In this document: positions 1 to 11,200 of the stretch, piece after piece | Layout of the letters: each line of letters begins with the position of its first letter | Position numbering within the stretch: the stretch's first letter is position 1 | DNA from: Branchiostoma lanceolatum | Lineage: Eukaryota > Chordata > Leptocardii > Amphioxiformes > Branchiostomatidae | Length of the DNA stretch: 64,000 bases | Assembly (NCBI RefSeq): GCF_035083965.1 | Contig: NC_089728.1 | Location: 17,671,955 to 17,735,954, forward strand | Reading direction: 5' to 3' | Notes under the pieces: generated by a model | The model's database searches: none | Told to the model about the DNA's origin: nothing | Seen by the model: the letters and a program-made list of their open reading frames with translations, nothing else | Position numbers and translations under genes: made by a program

Positions 1-43
1 ATTTTGCGGATGGTGTCATGAGAATTGATGATTACGTGACGTT

Positions 44-290
44 GTGTGGCGTAATGGTTAGAACATCCGACTGTCAAACAAGGGGACCCGAGTTCAATCC
101 CGGGTTGCCCCCACACATGTCTAGACATGCGCCCCAACGTTGTGCCCAAATTTCCTCACTTCACTGTAAATGAGTACCTAGCTTCGGTTAGTGACGTCCC
201 TCGGATAGGATGTTAAATGGAGGTTCCGTGATTGAGGAGAACCACACCTCACGCACGTAAAAGAACCCACCACACCTTTTGAAAAAGAGT
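44..290 (+). mobile_element. tRNA-derived SINE
   Basis: The left end resembles a tRNA: an A-box-like GCGTAATGGTTAGAAC, a GTC-containing anticodon-like loop, and a B-box GAGTTCAATCCCGGG. The anticodon stem does not pair, so a functional tRNA is unlikely. A tRNA-unrelated body follows, ending near a GAAAAAGAGTAGGGGCATGCC segment that resembles the ends of other SINEs here (9.2 kb, 43.3 kb). Boundaries are approximate. Confidence 0.6.
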
Positions 291-671
291 AGGGGCATGC
301 CCCGGTGTGCGATGGTCCAAAACTTACAGTTTGTATACAGGCTACAAAATCTTCAGCAAGTTGAAGTTGGCCTCAAAATAAAAGAAGAAGAAGATCATTT
401 CAAGTACAAACATGTACTGTACATCAATCTGAGTTTGTTTCATTTAAGTTTCGCGTCACTGAAAATCCAAAGTTTGCAGTTGAAACAACCAGAGTTACAC
501 AATTCAAAACAAAACATATATAACTTTATTGCAAGTTCATGCCCGAAGGCTAATTGCAGACAAACAAGTACATGGGAATACATGGGAATCAAAACATATG
601 CTCTTGGTGCATTGGGTTCACCTCTCAAAGTGAATGTTTTGCGATTAACAGTAATTTTAAAGTGTATGCTT

Positions 672-1468
672 CAGGGCTCGAAGTTAACTATGTCCCTATG
701 TCCCGGGGCCACCAAAATTTGACCTGGGACAACTCAATAATCAATTTGGGACATATTTGGGACAATCAGGGCACCTGAGTGCCACTGTGCTCCTCCCTTG
801 TGAAACTGTATACTGGTCCCACCCACTGTTTTTGGTGTGGTACTAGTCTTCTCAAAATCAATCATCATTTATCACTCAGCATAGTGAAAGGAAAGCCTGT
901 CCCAGCTAGGCTGTGGCACATGTCTGCTCCCCTGACAGGGGGTCAGCAGAGGGATGGTCAAACCTCATTTACTTGATTAAGGTTTGCCCTGCAAGATTAG
1001 AAATCAAACATTTTCGGATTTATTCTACCTCCCCAAGAGCCACCGCATCAATGAAGTCTTTAAACTCTGCAGAATTATGCTTTTCTTTTATAACCTATTA
1101 AAATGCATTATTTCCGGTTGTTAACAATATTTCTGGTTGTTAACTTTGTTGAAACTTGTGTTTACTACTGAGTGTATATACCTTTGTATGTATTATATTT
1201 TTCAAATTTCATGCAATTTTCTATTTTACAATACACAATTTTGTATATAACTAAAAAAAAAATATTCTAACACAGATTGGCTTGGGCTCAGGTCCTGACT
1301 TGAGTATGGGTCCAAACCTGAACATGAACCTCTGGAACTGAATGCAGACCCGACTAAGTTCATATCTTTGGCCCTGGTTGGGACACTTCAGGACACTTTC
1401 GGGACAGTTGAAATCCACTTTTGGGACAATGTTGGGACAGTAGGGGAAAAAGTTAATTTCGAGGCCTG
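672..1468. mobile_element. non-autonomous DNA transposon, 5-bp TSD (copy 1)
   Basis: The termini are imperfect inverted repeats, CAGGGCTCGAAGTTAAC on the left and GTTAATTTCGAGGCCTG on the right. The element is flanked by a perfect 5-bp direct repeat TGCTT (667-671 and 1469-1473). Subterminal GGGACA motifs recur at both ends. Two other elements in the window (51212-51613, 51812-52299) have related CAGGG...CGAAAT termini and also 5-bp TSDs. No transposase ORF is present. The interior (about 1125-1345) resembles part of the hAT element at 10.8-10.9 kb, so it may be composite. It lies in the presumed intron 3 of the MDP1-like gene. Confidence 0.7.
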
Positions 1469-1667
1469 TGCTTATTGTTCAACATACTTATGTCTGCTAC
1501 ACACAAAACAATTCAGATACCTTGGAAATCAGTTAGTAAGTTAACTGAAAAGACCGCCCTAAAGATTGACAAAATAAATGATTTAAAAAAAGGATCTCTC
1601 TAGCAAAGTAGTAATCTAAAAATATGTTTGTTCTGTAATTGCAAGAGTGTTTTCTGAAGAATTTTAC

Positions 1668-3366
1668 CTTGAAGCTAAGGCCAGAGTGTATCCATTCCCC
1701 TTCAGCCAGTCCAGTATCCTGGGTACATCAGGGAAGGGTTGGATGGTCTTCCCTCTGCTGTCCCTTATTTCACCACTGCTGTAGGTACAAATAATAACTT
1801 TAGGGTACAATGTAACAGTGGGGTTCAAAAGCCAATAACTGACCAGTGTGACTGGTCCAGACCTTTTAGCTAGCGGTTATGGCTTGCGGCCTTTCGACTG
1901 GTGGGCCCGGGTTCCATCCCGGGGGCCAGGAGACTGTTCTACTCGCTTCTTTGTTTTACTGGTTCCCATGCCGACCCTGTGAGCCTGGCAAAATGTGTCA
2001 CACAGGGATATCAAACTCAGAGATTCGAGGACAAATCTTAAAAAGAAAAGGGGGAGTAGTGTAACAGTGGGGTTCAAGCGCCACTAACTGACCAGTCTAA
2101 CTGGTTCGGACCTTTTAGCCTAGCGGTTATGGCATGTGGCCTTTGGACTGACGGGCCCGGGTTCAATCCCCAGAAGCCAGGAGTCTGTTTCAACAGCATA
2201 CTCTATGTCCCCAGCCGAGTAGCACCAAAGACTTTAAAAATGGTACATACTTAGTACCGCTTTCTCTGCTTAGAACTCAGCATTTGGGAAAGAGTATGGC
2301 AGTAAACACACACCACTACCAGTGAAGTACTAGTACTGCTGTAGTGATTGCACAAAGTTGTGCGGCTCATAAGGGCTACTGAAACGGAGATGGGCGCCGC
2401 CCTATGCACCGTCTGGTGCAGAAATAACTACTTCTAAGTATTATTGTAAGAAAAATATTTCAGTAAGTGTCAACCTCTCTGTCAATCAATATAGACTAAA
2501 AGAGTACTCTCAAAGCAGAGGTTGGGCTAGCTGGTTTTTGACATGTTTTTAGACGTTTTTGCTGGCTTTCTATTTCATCCCGTTGTCTTTTCGTTATTGA
2601 TGGAGTAGGACTTAACTGCAGAAATGAAAGTGTCAATGTATGTGATCAGTAATAAAAAGTGCTAACAATAATAACAAAGATGTAAGAATAAATCTTTACC
2701 TGTCTTTCTTGAAGGGGGGTGAAACATCCATGTCAGTGTGGAAGGGCCATAATGTCCAGTCTGAAAACAAAAGATGTAAATATTGATAATGTAACAATTA
2801 TAAAGCATGATTTTCACATGTATGTGTGTATATGTATGTATGTATGTGTGTGTGCATGTATGTGTGTGTGTGTATGTGCGTGTGTTTGTATGTATGTATG
2901 TATGTGTGTGTATGTGCGCATGCGTATGTATAAGTGTGCGTATATGTGTGCGTGTGTGCGTATGTATGTGTGTGTGCGTATGTTTGTGTGTGTTTGTATG
3001 TGTGTTTGTATGTGTGTGTGTTTGTAGTGCGTATATGTATGTATAATTGTGTGTGTATAAGTGTGTGCGTATGTATGTGCACATGTGTGAGTGCGTATGT
3101 ACGTGTGTGTGTGTGTGCGCATGTACAAATGTATGTGTGTCACTGTGTGTGTGTGTATGTGTGTGTGTATGTGTGTGTGTGTGTGTGTGTGATGTGTGCC
3201 ATGACAATTGTCAACCTACATCCCTCACGAAATCTTTGCAACGAAGTCACTGACGACACTCGACAATGTCGCCGCGAGATTGTAAATTATAAACGTTACT
3301 TTTCTTACCAACGTCGAGAACCAGAAGTTCTGGTCTCGGGGTGGGAGGGTCCAAGTTGGAGGCCAT
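1668..3366 (-). CDS. MDP1-like HAD phosphatase, 5' half only (gene runs off the left edge)
   Basis: Three minus-strand coding exons join in frame: 3366-3309 (starts MASNLDPPTPRPELLVLDV), 2760-2700 (DWTLWPFHTDMDVSPPF...) and 1778-1668 (...PDVPRILDWLKGNGY..LALASR). They give 76 codons plus two bases, with GT-AG sites at every junction. The catalytic HAD motif I DVDWT and motif II ending SR match magnesium-dependent phosphatase 1, which removes phosphate from phosphotyrosine or fructosamine-6-phosphate-type substrates in the cytosol. Exons 2 and 3 have exactly the same lengths (61 and 111 nt) and phases as those of the complete paralogue at 19.3-21.9 kb. The exons carrying motifs III and IV would lie left of the window; I found nothing like them in bases 1-1667. 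Whether the gene is intact cannot be judged from here. Confidence 0.85.
1855..2400 (+). mobile_element. two tRNA-derived SINE copies in tandem
   Basis: Two similar copies start near 1865 and 2104 (AGCGGTTATGGC A-box, then GGGCCCGGGTTC B-box). They sit in intron 2 of the MDP1-like gene on the opposite strand. The second copy has a longer body (2230-2400, AAAATGGTACATACTT ... GGGCGCCGCCCTATGCACC) that is clearly related to the body of the SINE at 24.1-24.27 kb. Confidence 0.6.
2500..2600. repeat. single arm of the foldback found at 22.6 kb
   Basis: ACTCTCAAAGCAGAGGTTGG through about 2590 matches, with scattered changes, the left arm of the hairpin at 22615-22846 (GTTTTTGACATGTTTTTAGA and following). 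Only one arm is present. Confidence 0.5.
2816..3191. repeat. GT/GTAT-rich microsatellite
   Basis: About 375 bp of nearly pure (TG)n with TATG and CG interruptions lie in intron 1 of the MDP1-like gene. Open frames of Cys/Val or His/Thr on both strands here are artefacts of the dinucleotide composition. Confidence 0.95.
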
Positions 3367-3814
3367 GTCAGTAGTACTCCCCCGAGTGTTCTGGCTACGA
3401 TCTTGCGTCAGTTGATAGTCCGAGGTTTTCCTCCTTATTGGAGAGATAAAAGTTCTAAACGTTCGCAACAGAAACACGACGGAATCAGAAATCATTCAGA
3501 AGTTGGCCTTCACATACACATGTCAGGTCTCACATGCACCGGCTGATATTACAATGGCAGAGTCCATTATCTATAGGAAGGACAAAATTGTAGAACTATA
3601 ATTTACCTAATAATTACATGAAACGAATGAAATTTTATCAATGACGTAAATAATTTATATTTGTATAAACGATTTTATTGAACTATATTGGGTTATGAAT
3701 AATTCTATTTGCGTACATTAAAAATAATTTGAAGTTATAACCCCTGGTGGGTTGGCTAGGTCTGATTACGTCAGTTTTCTCGTCACGTGACCGATGACCT
3801 GGCTGGAAGGGAAG
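3367..3814. promoter_or_regulatory. bidirectional promoter region
   Basis: The MDP1-like start codon (3366, minus) and a candidate first exon on the plus strand (ATG 3815) point away from each other across 448 bp. An E-box GTCACGTGAC lies at about 3783-3791, and the plus-strand ATG is embedded in AAGATGGCG, a YY1-type initiator context. No TATA box is obvious near either start. Confidence 0.5.
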
Positions 3815-3880
3815 ATGGCGCAAATTTTGTGTTCGTCGCGATTCGTGTCAGCTGTGGGTGTTTTGGTGGCCGCAAAACCG
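3815..3880 (+). CDS. candidate first exon / uORF of unknown transcript
   Basis: ATG in good context opens 22 codons (MAQILCSSRFVSAVGVLVAA-KP) ending at a strong donor, CCG|GTACGT. The peptide looks like a mitochondrial leader (basic and hydrophobic, few acidic residues), but I cannot find a matching second coding exon. If spliced to the acceptor at 5127 (TTTATTCAG|GTTATG), the frame stops after three more codons. In that case it would be a 25-residue uORF in the 5' leader of the ADNP-like gene, whose ATG is at 5214. Both readings are inference. Confidence 0.35.
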
Positions 3881-5127
3881 GTACGTATCGACTAGAATAT
3901 TAACCAGTCACTTTCTTTAGCTACCGCAACTTAGAACACGTCTAGCTACTTCCTTGAAGTCGTAGCGTAGTCTTAAAAATCGGTCGTTTTATTCTCTGAA
4001 GCACCCTAGTGGATAAAAGGAGGGAATGATTGACGGAAAAGCAGACGACAAAGGGATAGTCCAAACCATGATCGCGTTAGTTTATTGGCTATATATTGAT
4101 TTAATTAGTTAAAACAAGGGTGGAGAAGTGTTCTTTGTGACGAAAATAACGCCTTTGTTCCCTCAAATTGATTCCTAAATTTAGCCAATATGGCGTCTCA
4201 GGAAGGGCTCCTGTTGGATATTAGGTAGTCGGTGATGACCAAATATGGGCATGGTAATTTGCATACACATTCGTGGCCTCGTGACGTAAATATTGATGAG
4301 AAGCTGTTTAGCATATGGCATTGGCAGCACAGATGGTATTTATACACCTTAATAACGTAATGTGTGTTGTTGACATTATCCAAGCCATGTGGGAAAGAAA
4401 TTAACATGCAATCCCAATTAATGTAATGGAAAACAGGGATTTATAAACTCTGTACCATCTTGAAATGGTTCGGAGGCAAATAAAAAAAGTCATGAAACTC
4501 AGTTTTATTGTTGTGAGTGCATAGGTAATTTGATACCAAGGTACTTAAAGTGCTTTCTCTTTGTTGATGAAAAATCAACAGGTGTTCATGCATTATGGAG
4601 ATATCGTAATTGATATTGAAGTGGTTCTACAACAAACTTTCACTAGAATTTCAGTAGAAATTAGACCTGAATTCATTAACTATTAAGATCCAAACTTTAC
4701 TTCTGATAGAGTTTTTGACATACCTCCAGATCCAAATCTACACTTTAACCTTCTCCCTGTTGCCTAACTCTAAACAATAGAAAATGGCGTGTCAAATGGC
4801 TACTTCAGTGTGCTAAAGGTTAAGTTGACCCAACAAGATTTAGGGTTTTCCAGTGGGCATGCAAACCTCTGATACTATTTGATCTGTATCTACATCTAAC
4901 TCATATCCTATTTGATGCTTAATATTCATATTCATATCATCTTGTACAGAAGTAGAAAAGTTCTGATATGATGCAAAAAATGTATACACTTGAAGTCTTT
5001 GAGATTCAGTTCAGTTCAGTTCAGGTCGTCCTCATATTCAGATTCAGATTCTTCATATTTTAAAAAAATGCCTTTTTTATATGTTTTATTGATAATGATT
5101 TCATGATACCATCTTACCTTTATTCAG
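3881..5127 (+). other. probable first intron of the ADNP-like gene; no coding signal
   Basis: No credible exon is seen. The stretch holds an 80-bp palindromic element (4747-4826, AACCTTCTCCCTG ... GCTAAAGGTT) with relatives at 6138-6217 and, inverted, at 28682-28757. A short (TTCAG)n run lies near 5010-5030. Confidence 0.4.
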
Positions 5128-5213
5128 GTTATGACATGAGTGCAACTTTGAACTTCAAGTTCTAGTCGAGATAGAGAGGAGCTGTATTCTAGATTCATAG
5201 GTGGATCACAAAG

Positions 5214-8200
5214 ATGGGTAACGCTGAAGACAAGGGGGAGACAGAGACCGGTACAATGAGTGTCTTGCAGTCTGACAGTCAGAAGGATGCTCCTGCTAAC
5301 CTTGACTCTGAAACTGTTTGCTCTAACGAGAGCAAAATAGAAGAATCAAGCACAAGTACTAAGACTGAAGAACTCTTTCCAAACACCTGTGAAGCCATGG
5401 AAACGGACGAACTTGAATCTTCGGATGGACCGCCCGAACTCCAGCCGTACGATTTATACGACGGGCCAGACTTTTCGGAAACATTCGACGCAGACGCTTT
5501 TGAAGGTATAGGGCTGAATTCTATCATAGACGACTTTGACAACGATGGTAGAGACACGCCCGAGCTCCATCTATACGATACAGCTACAGATGAAGACTTT
5601 GAGGATAGTAACTATAGCTTCAGTGCCAGTGGTGATGGTTTAATGTTTAATCAGGATGAGATAACGAACGAATTAACAAACGAAGGACAATCAGTCTTTA
5701 GCAGTATCAAGTCAGAAACCGAGGAACAAAGCACAGAATGTCCCATGCTTCTCGAGGATCAGAAACTAGACACTGACGAAAAGGAAGTGGCTTCCAAAGA
5801 AGAAGAAACAGAAGTTGCCACTGACAAAGAGAGGACAGGAGACAGTCTTATAGAAAAGGAAGACAATCAGGACAACAGCGTAGACAAGTCTTTAAGTAAA
5901 GATGAGGACAGTCTAAGTGAAAAGAACGAAGATCTGGAGGAACAAAAGCAGGAAAAAGAGAAGGAGGAAGAAAAGTCTAAGAGAGAAGTTGGGCTGGATA
6001 CTTTCAGCGCGATACTTGCCTCACGCGCCATCACACACAAAGTGCTTGCTGATATTGCTGCAGAATGGATTACGCATGAACTGAAAGAAGTGAGTACTTA
6101 AAAACCTATGATGATAAAGAATAGATAGATTTGTGTCTTTAACCTTCTCCCTGCTGCCTAACTCTGTAAACAATAGGGAATTGGGTGCCAAGCAGCTACT
6201 TCAGAGTGCTAAAGGTTAAAGAAAATGTAGTGCCTCAAAGTACTTTGTGTTTGTCAACATACAATGTATCATCTGTACTTGTGTTTCTACTCAATCTACT
6301 GTCATATAGAATAGACTGTTATACTTATGGTAATGTCCTTTTGTTTTCTTTTACTTATCATAAGGAATAGATAGATTTGTGTATCAAAAAAAGAAAGTGT
6401 AGTGCCTCAAAGTACCTTTTGTGTTTGCTGTATATGTACTTGTGTTTCTACTGTCCTAAAGAATAGACTGTTTTGGTAAATCCTTTTCTTTTACTTATTT
6501 CTAGTGTTAACAACAGAAGTTGTAGAGGTGACTCCTTTGAAGATATACATTGTGTTGTGATCTTGGTGTGATGAAAAAGTTTTGAATAATCAACGACAGG
6601 TGGTATAAAGTTTAAGTGCTGACATTGCATCTTTTTACCATCAGGTGGACCAGAAGTCCATGCCGGAGGTGTTCCAGGTGCCGACCAGCCAGTCCACCTG
6701 GCAGCTGTTGAGTGGAGAACGTATCTATACCAGGGAGCGACAGAAAAAGTAGGTGTACCACTACAGTACTTAGTATTATGTCAGGTTTTCTGAATCAAAG
6801 TTGAACTACAATTGCCAATACGAAAATTGGACTTAACCAAATTTTCGACTGATCAGCTCTAGTCTTTGTCAAGGAATGAGCAATCCACTACTTCTGTGAC
6901 GTCATATTATGCAGATAGACTCTGTGAGCATTGGATCATCAGTTGCAGAAAGCCTATGGCGCCCCTCGTCTCTGTTATGTTTCCGGTGCATGTGCCTGTG
7001 TCTGTCTGTGTGTGAACACAACTTGAGAATGCCTGGATGGATTGTCTTGATTTTTGGCATGTATTAAGACCTCGAAATTTTGGGCCCCCTAGTGGCTTGT
7101 TAAGGTACTGCAGCTGAACTAAGGGTTTTGATATCTTCGTTTTTCTTGCAACAGGATGATGTGCCGACGCAGCAAGCGGAGGCGGGTTGGTGTCAGCTAC
7201 AAAGAGTCTGATCCGTTGTATGTATCAAAACATGAAAAGACCAAGAGGGACAGGAGATTCACTGCCAACCCTTGGAAGAAGACAGTTCCAGCTGTGGATG
7301 ATGATGGAAAGGTACAGTTTACTGTGTATTCACTATTGCATTTGTATGTAGATGATAGAATAAACAATAAACAATAGAAGAAGAAGAACTGCGCAACAGA
7401 TGTAACAGTTACAATGTATGGCAACTTGTACAAACATAATCGAGTGTAGAAATGTTGTTAGAAGACCCAAAACAGTTTTTGCCTTTACTCTTTGTTGTGA
7501 GTTTATCTCTTAAGAATGTTCTTATGTGCAGTTATACATTAGTATATCATACATTGCAAAGCTTTGTCATTTTTTATGTTATATTTTTCTAGTTTTGGAA
7601 TCCAAACTCTAATGTATGTCGATGACGGTTAGACATCCAAGCATTTATATGTTCTTTCAAAAGTTCTTCTTTGACTTTGGAAATTATTTTAGCATTCTAC
7701 GACATAACATAATTTTACATTTGCTGAAATATTTTTTCAATTTACTGCATGTAATTTCTTATTTTGCAGCTGCTTTGGACGATTTACAGTATGGCCAAAA
7801 CTTTCCTTTTTTTTGCAAACAGGCGAAACAGTGATGCGCACACTGATATGTCATCCATATAATGAAATCAACATGGGCTTATGACATAGATTATGTATAA
7901 TAAATTTCTTTCTTTTCCCATCTCCCCACAGTTGAGCTGCCGGATGTGTAAGTTTGTGTGTGACACCTACACGGCCTTCCACCAACACCTGCTGGACCAC
8001 CACACCTGGAAGAAGTGCACAAACTGTAGCTTCCTCACACAGAGTCAGAAGAAAATGAACGCCCACATTAATGTGAGTCTATAGGAATAGTAGGATTGTG
8101 TTTCAACAGAACATTTTCCTCTCAGTGTTTACTGTTATGGCAGTCTGTAATTTGTCGGCTGTTTTAAATGTGTTAATTGTTTTTATGAAGAAGAAACATA

Positions 8201-11200
8201 CTTGCAATGGTAAAATCAGCATGTAAATGTTTCACAATTTGTTTTTGTTTTTTTACAGATAATGCACACACCCAGGGGCCAGTGGAAAGAAGTCAAGATG
8301 CGACAACTATGTCAGTTCTGCGGGTTAGACGCTGGTTCCACAGGGGCGTTACAGGAACACATCTTGTACTCCCACAAATGTTACATCTGTGGTTTCATCA
8401 CAAAGCAGAAAACAGACTTAGACAAACACATGGATGTAATGCACAAGAACTGTCCCAAACTTAAGCCACCCCATCCTAGAAACACTCCTGGAAGCACGCC
8501 AGGATCGGGCGTGCCTTCTGTCTTTGTGCAAGGCTCGTCCAATGGACAGGCTGGTCTCAACCCAGCACACACACAGATGGCTGGGAAGGCGTACCCGTTA
8601 ACCAACGACATGTTACAGAGACAGTCATTGGTTCAGGTTCCCCACAGACCAAATATTATATCACAGCCGATGAGTTTCCCGCGGGCATCGGCGCCACAGC
8701 TGGCAGCTCCCCGAATGCAGCCGATCAACACCGTGTTGGGACAGCCCGTACCGGTCGGGATGCGACCGGGCGTCGTAACGGTTCCACAGCAGGTTACGGG
8801 AGCCACGACTCCGATGGTGGTGAGGCTACAGAACAACGCGAGCCACGCGGAGACGTACGTCCGCTGCACGTTCTGTTCGTACCTGTTCTCCACGCTCACC
8901 GCAGCACATGCACACATGGCCAACGTGCACTGGAGACAGATCTCAGCACTGGCACAAGCTGGACAAAAGGTGGGCTTCACTGTCGTCTCTTATTACCTAG
9001 TAGGCTGCATAGGGTAGCATGCATAGTCCAGTGGTTAGCGGCCCTGCCTCTGAAACTAGAAGCCGTGAGTTCGAATCCCGGTTGTGTTACTCACCCGACA
9101 TGCACGCTACCGGAAAGGGTCCCAGTTCTTAGGAGGGGACATTAAGCTGTGGTCCACCGCTCATTATGCTTGTTGAAAAGAGCTAGGGGAATTTCCCCGG
9201 TACAATGGACCTGTAAAGACTGTACATAGCATCTGTCTTCTCTGTCATGACCAGTGGAAGAATAGCTCTTCAGTGAGCTTAACTAAATCATTTATGTGCT
9301 GTTGTTAAAGATTGTAAGGTAATTTTTCAAAACAGAATTCTTGTTACTTAAATAAAGGTTTATGCCCTCCAGTACTGTTGTGTTCCATAATGGGTCTACA
9401 TGCATCTAATCCTATTTTTGCTTTTTGTTGTTGTTGTGCAGGTTATTCTCCCCAAAGTGATCCTGTACACAAATAACCCTCCACAACATAAGATGCTGCC
9501 TAGGCCTAAGCCACTGCCCAATCGAAACACAGTCAAGCATCTTCTACACAAAGACGAGCACACACACACCTCAGGTAACTGTTTTCTTCAGCTTCACCAC
9601 TTTGAACGACTGTTTCTTTGATAGTTAGAATTGATGACCCCAGGTATTAGTGCTGCGTACCGGTACGCAGTACCAGTACTGAATCGTAAAAATGGATTAG
9701 GTACATGTACAGGTCCAAAATACCGGATCATGAAGTACCGGTACTGTACCGATATGAATTTACACTAAGTATGTGCTTATTTTGTGACTGATCTCCTAAC
9801 CTCATGGCCTCATGCAACACCAAACGTGACCAACTAATATGCAACAGATCATTCAGGCAGGGAGTTTTGATAGCAAGGCCAAGGGATGTTGGCGTTAGGA
9901 GACCTTGTTACATGTATGTTCTTTGAATAAAGATACTGACAAGTTGTAAACAGTTTATTCATGTTCCCGTTATTATTGAAGAACTTCAGAAAAACATGTA
10001 TTAATTTTTCAAATTGTTTAGGTACAGGTACAGGTCTGGACCTGTACCTAAACTACCTAAACCTCTGTACCGGTACCTGAACCTGTACCTGATGTTACGT
10101 TTAGGTACGCAGCACTACTAGGTATAGATAGGGCCTAAGAAAAAAAAATTGTGTTTCCGGTCACCTGACCGATCCTAGCAAAATCCTGCTGACCCTAGCC
10201 TTTTTTTGGGGTCGACTGCGGCAAGAGACATAAAATTTCCGATCTGACATCTGAGTAATGAAATTGTTGTATTGGGACCTACTTCTTTTATTTCACACTC
10301 TGTTACGGGATTAAGGCTTTGAGCAGTGGATGTAAGAATGTGTAGTAAATATTGTACTTCTTTGTGCAGCTTGTCCTTGTACAATTTATGTCTGTAAAAT
10401 CACAATATGATGTTGAAAAGACCAGTGCTTGATGCATTTTTACATTGTTAAACTAGTATGTTTGTTGGATAACTTCGGCTAAAATCTGAAGTAGCTACCT
10501 ACCGACCCCAAGTTTTTTCAGCGCCATTATCTGAAATACAACATTTTTTTCCTAGGCCTAGGTAGTGCTGCATACCTAAACCCCGGACTTAAAACAGACT
10601 GCACCTAACGTTTAGGTTCAAGTCCAGAAAAACCTTAACGTGATTTGCAGTCCGGACTTGCAAAAAGATATCTCTCACTCATATTCTCCTTTTTGTTCTG
10701 AACCATCTTAAACCTTCTTTAGATCGTGAAATTTCATTTGGAAAAGACAAAAACACTGCTGTATTTGTGTTTACCACTGAAACTTTGTGTTTACTACTGA
10801 CTGTATATGATTTTGCATGTATAGTTTTCAAATTTCATGTAAGGTTTATGCCAATATGCTATTATATATGTAACCGAAAAAATATATTCTTAGCACACAT
10901 GTGCCATGGATTCAGGTCCGGACTAATAAGACAAGACCTGAACCTGAACCTCTGGACTTGAATCCGGACCTGAACCTGAAAATGAGTTATGCACCACTAG
11001 GCCTAGGTTATGTACCATATCTGGTAGCACTTGTTATGATACTGATTGTCTTCTTGCTTGCTACAATTTCTAGGTGATGCTGTGGCTTCTTCATCCATCC
11101 CAAGCCACCAAAACATGCAGACAGGAACAACTACAGTCATCAATCCAAGCGGGCACGTACCAGTGCCTGCATTGGGCAGCCCTGCAACACCTGTTCCCAA

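Noticed and set aside
44..115. Functional tRNA-Asp gene
   Set aside because: The B-box is good and a GTC is placed in the loop, but the anticodon and acceptor stems do not pair and a SINE body follows.
279..1667. Exons 4-6 of the left MDP1-like gene
   Set aside because: I searched by eye on the minus strand for the FFDDE and GSK motifs and found none; these exons are presumably outside the window.
2662..3207. His/Thr- or Cys/Val-rich ORFs
   Set aside because: They are translations of the GT/TG microsatellite in an MDP1-like intron.
9010..9080. tRNA gene
   Set aside because: It is the head of a SINE with a full-length sibling at 43.1 kb; no proper cloverleaf.
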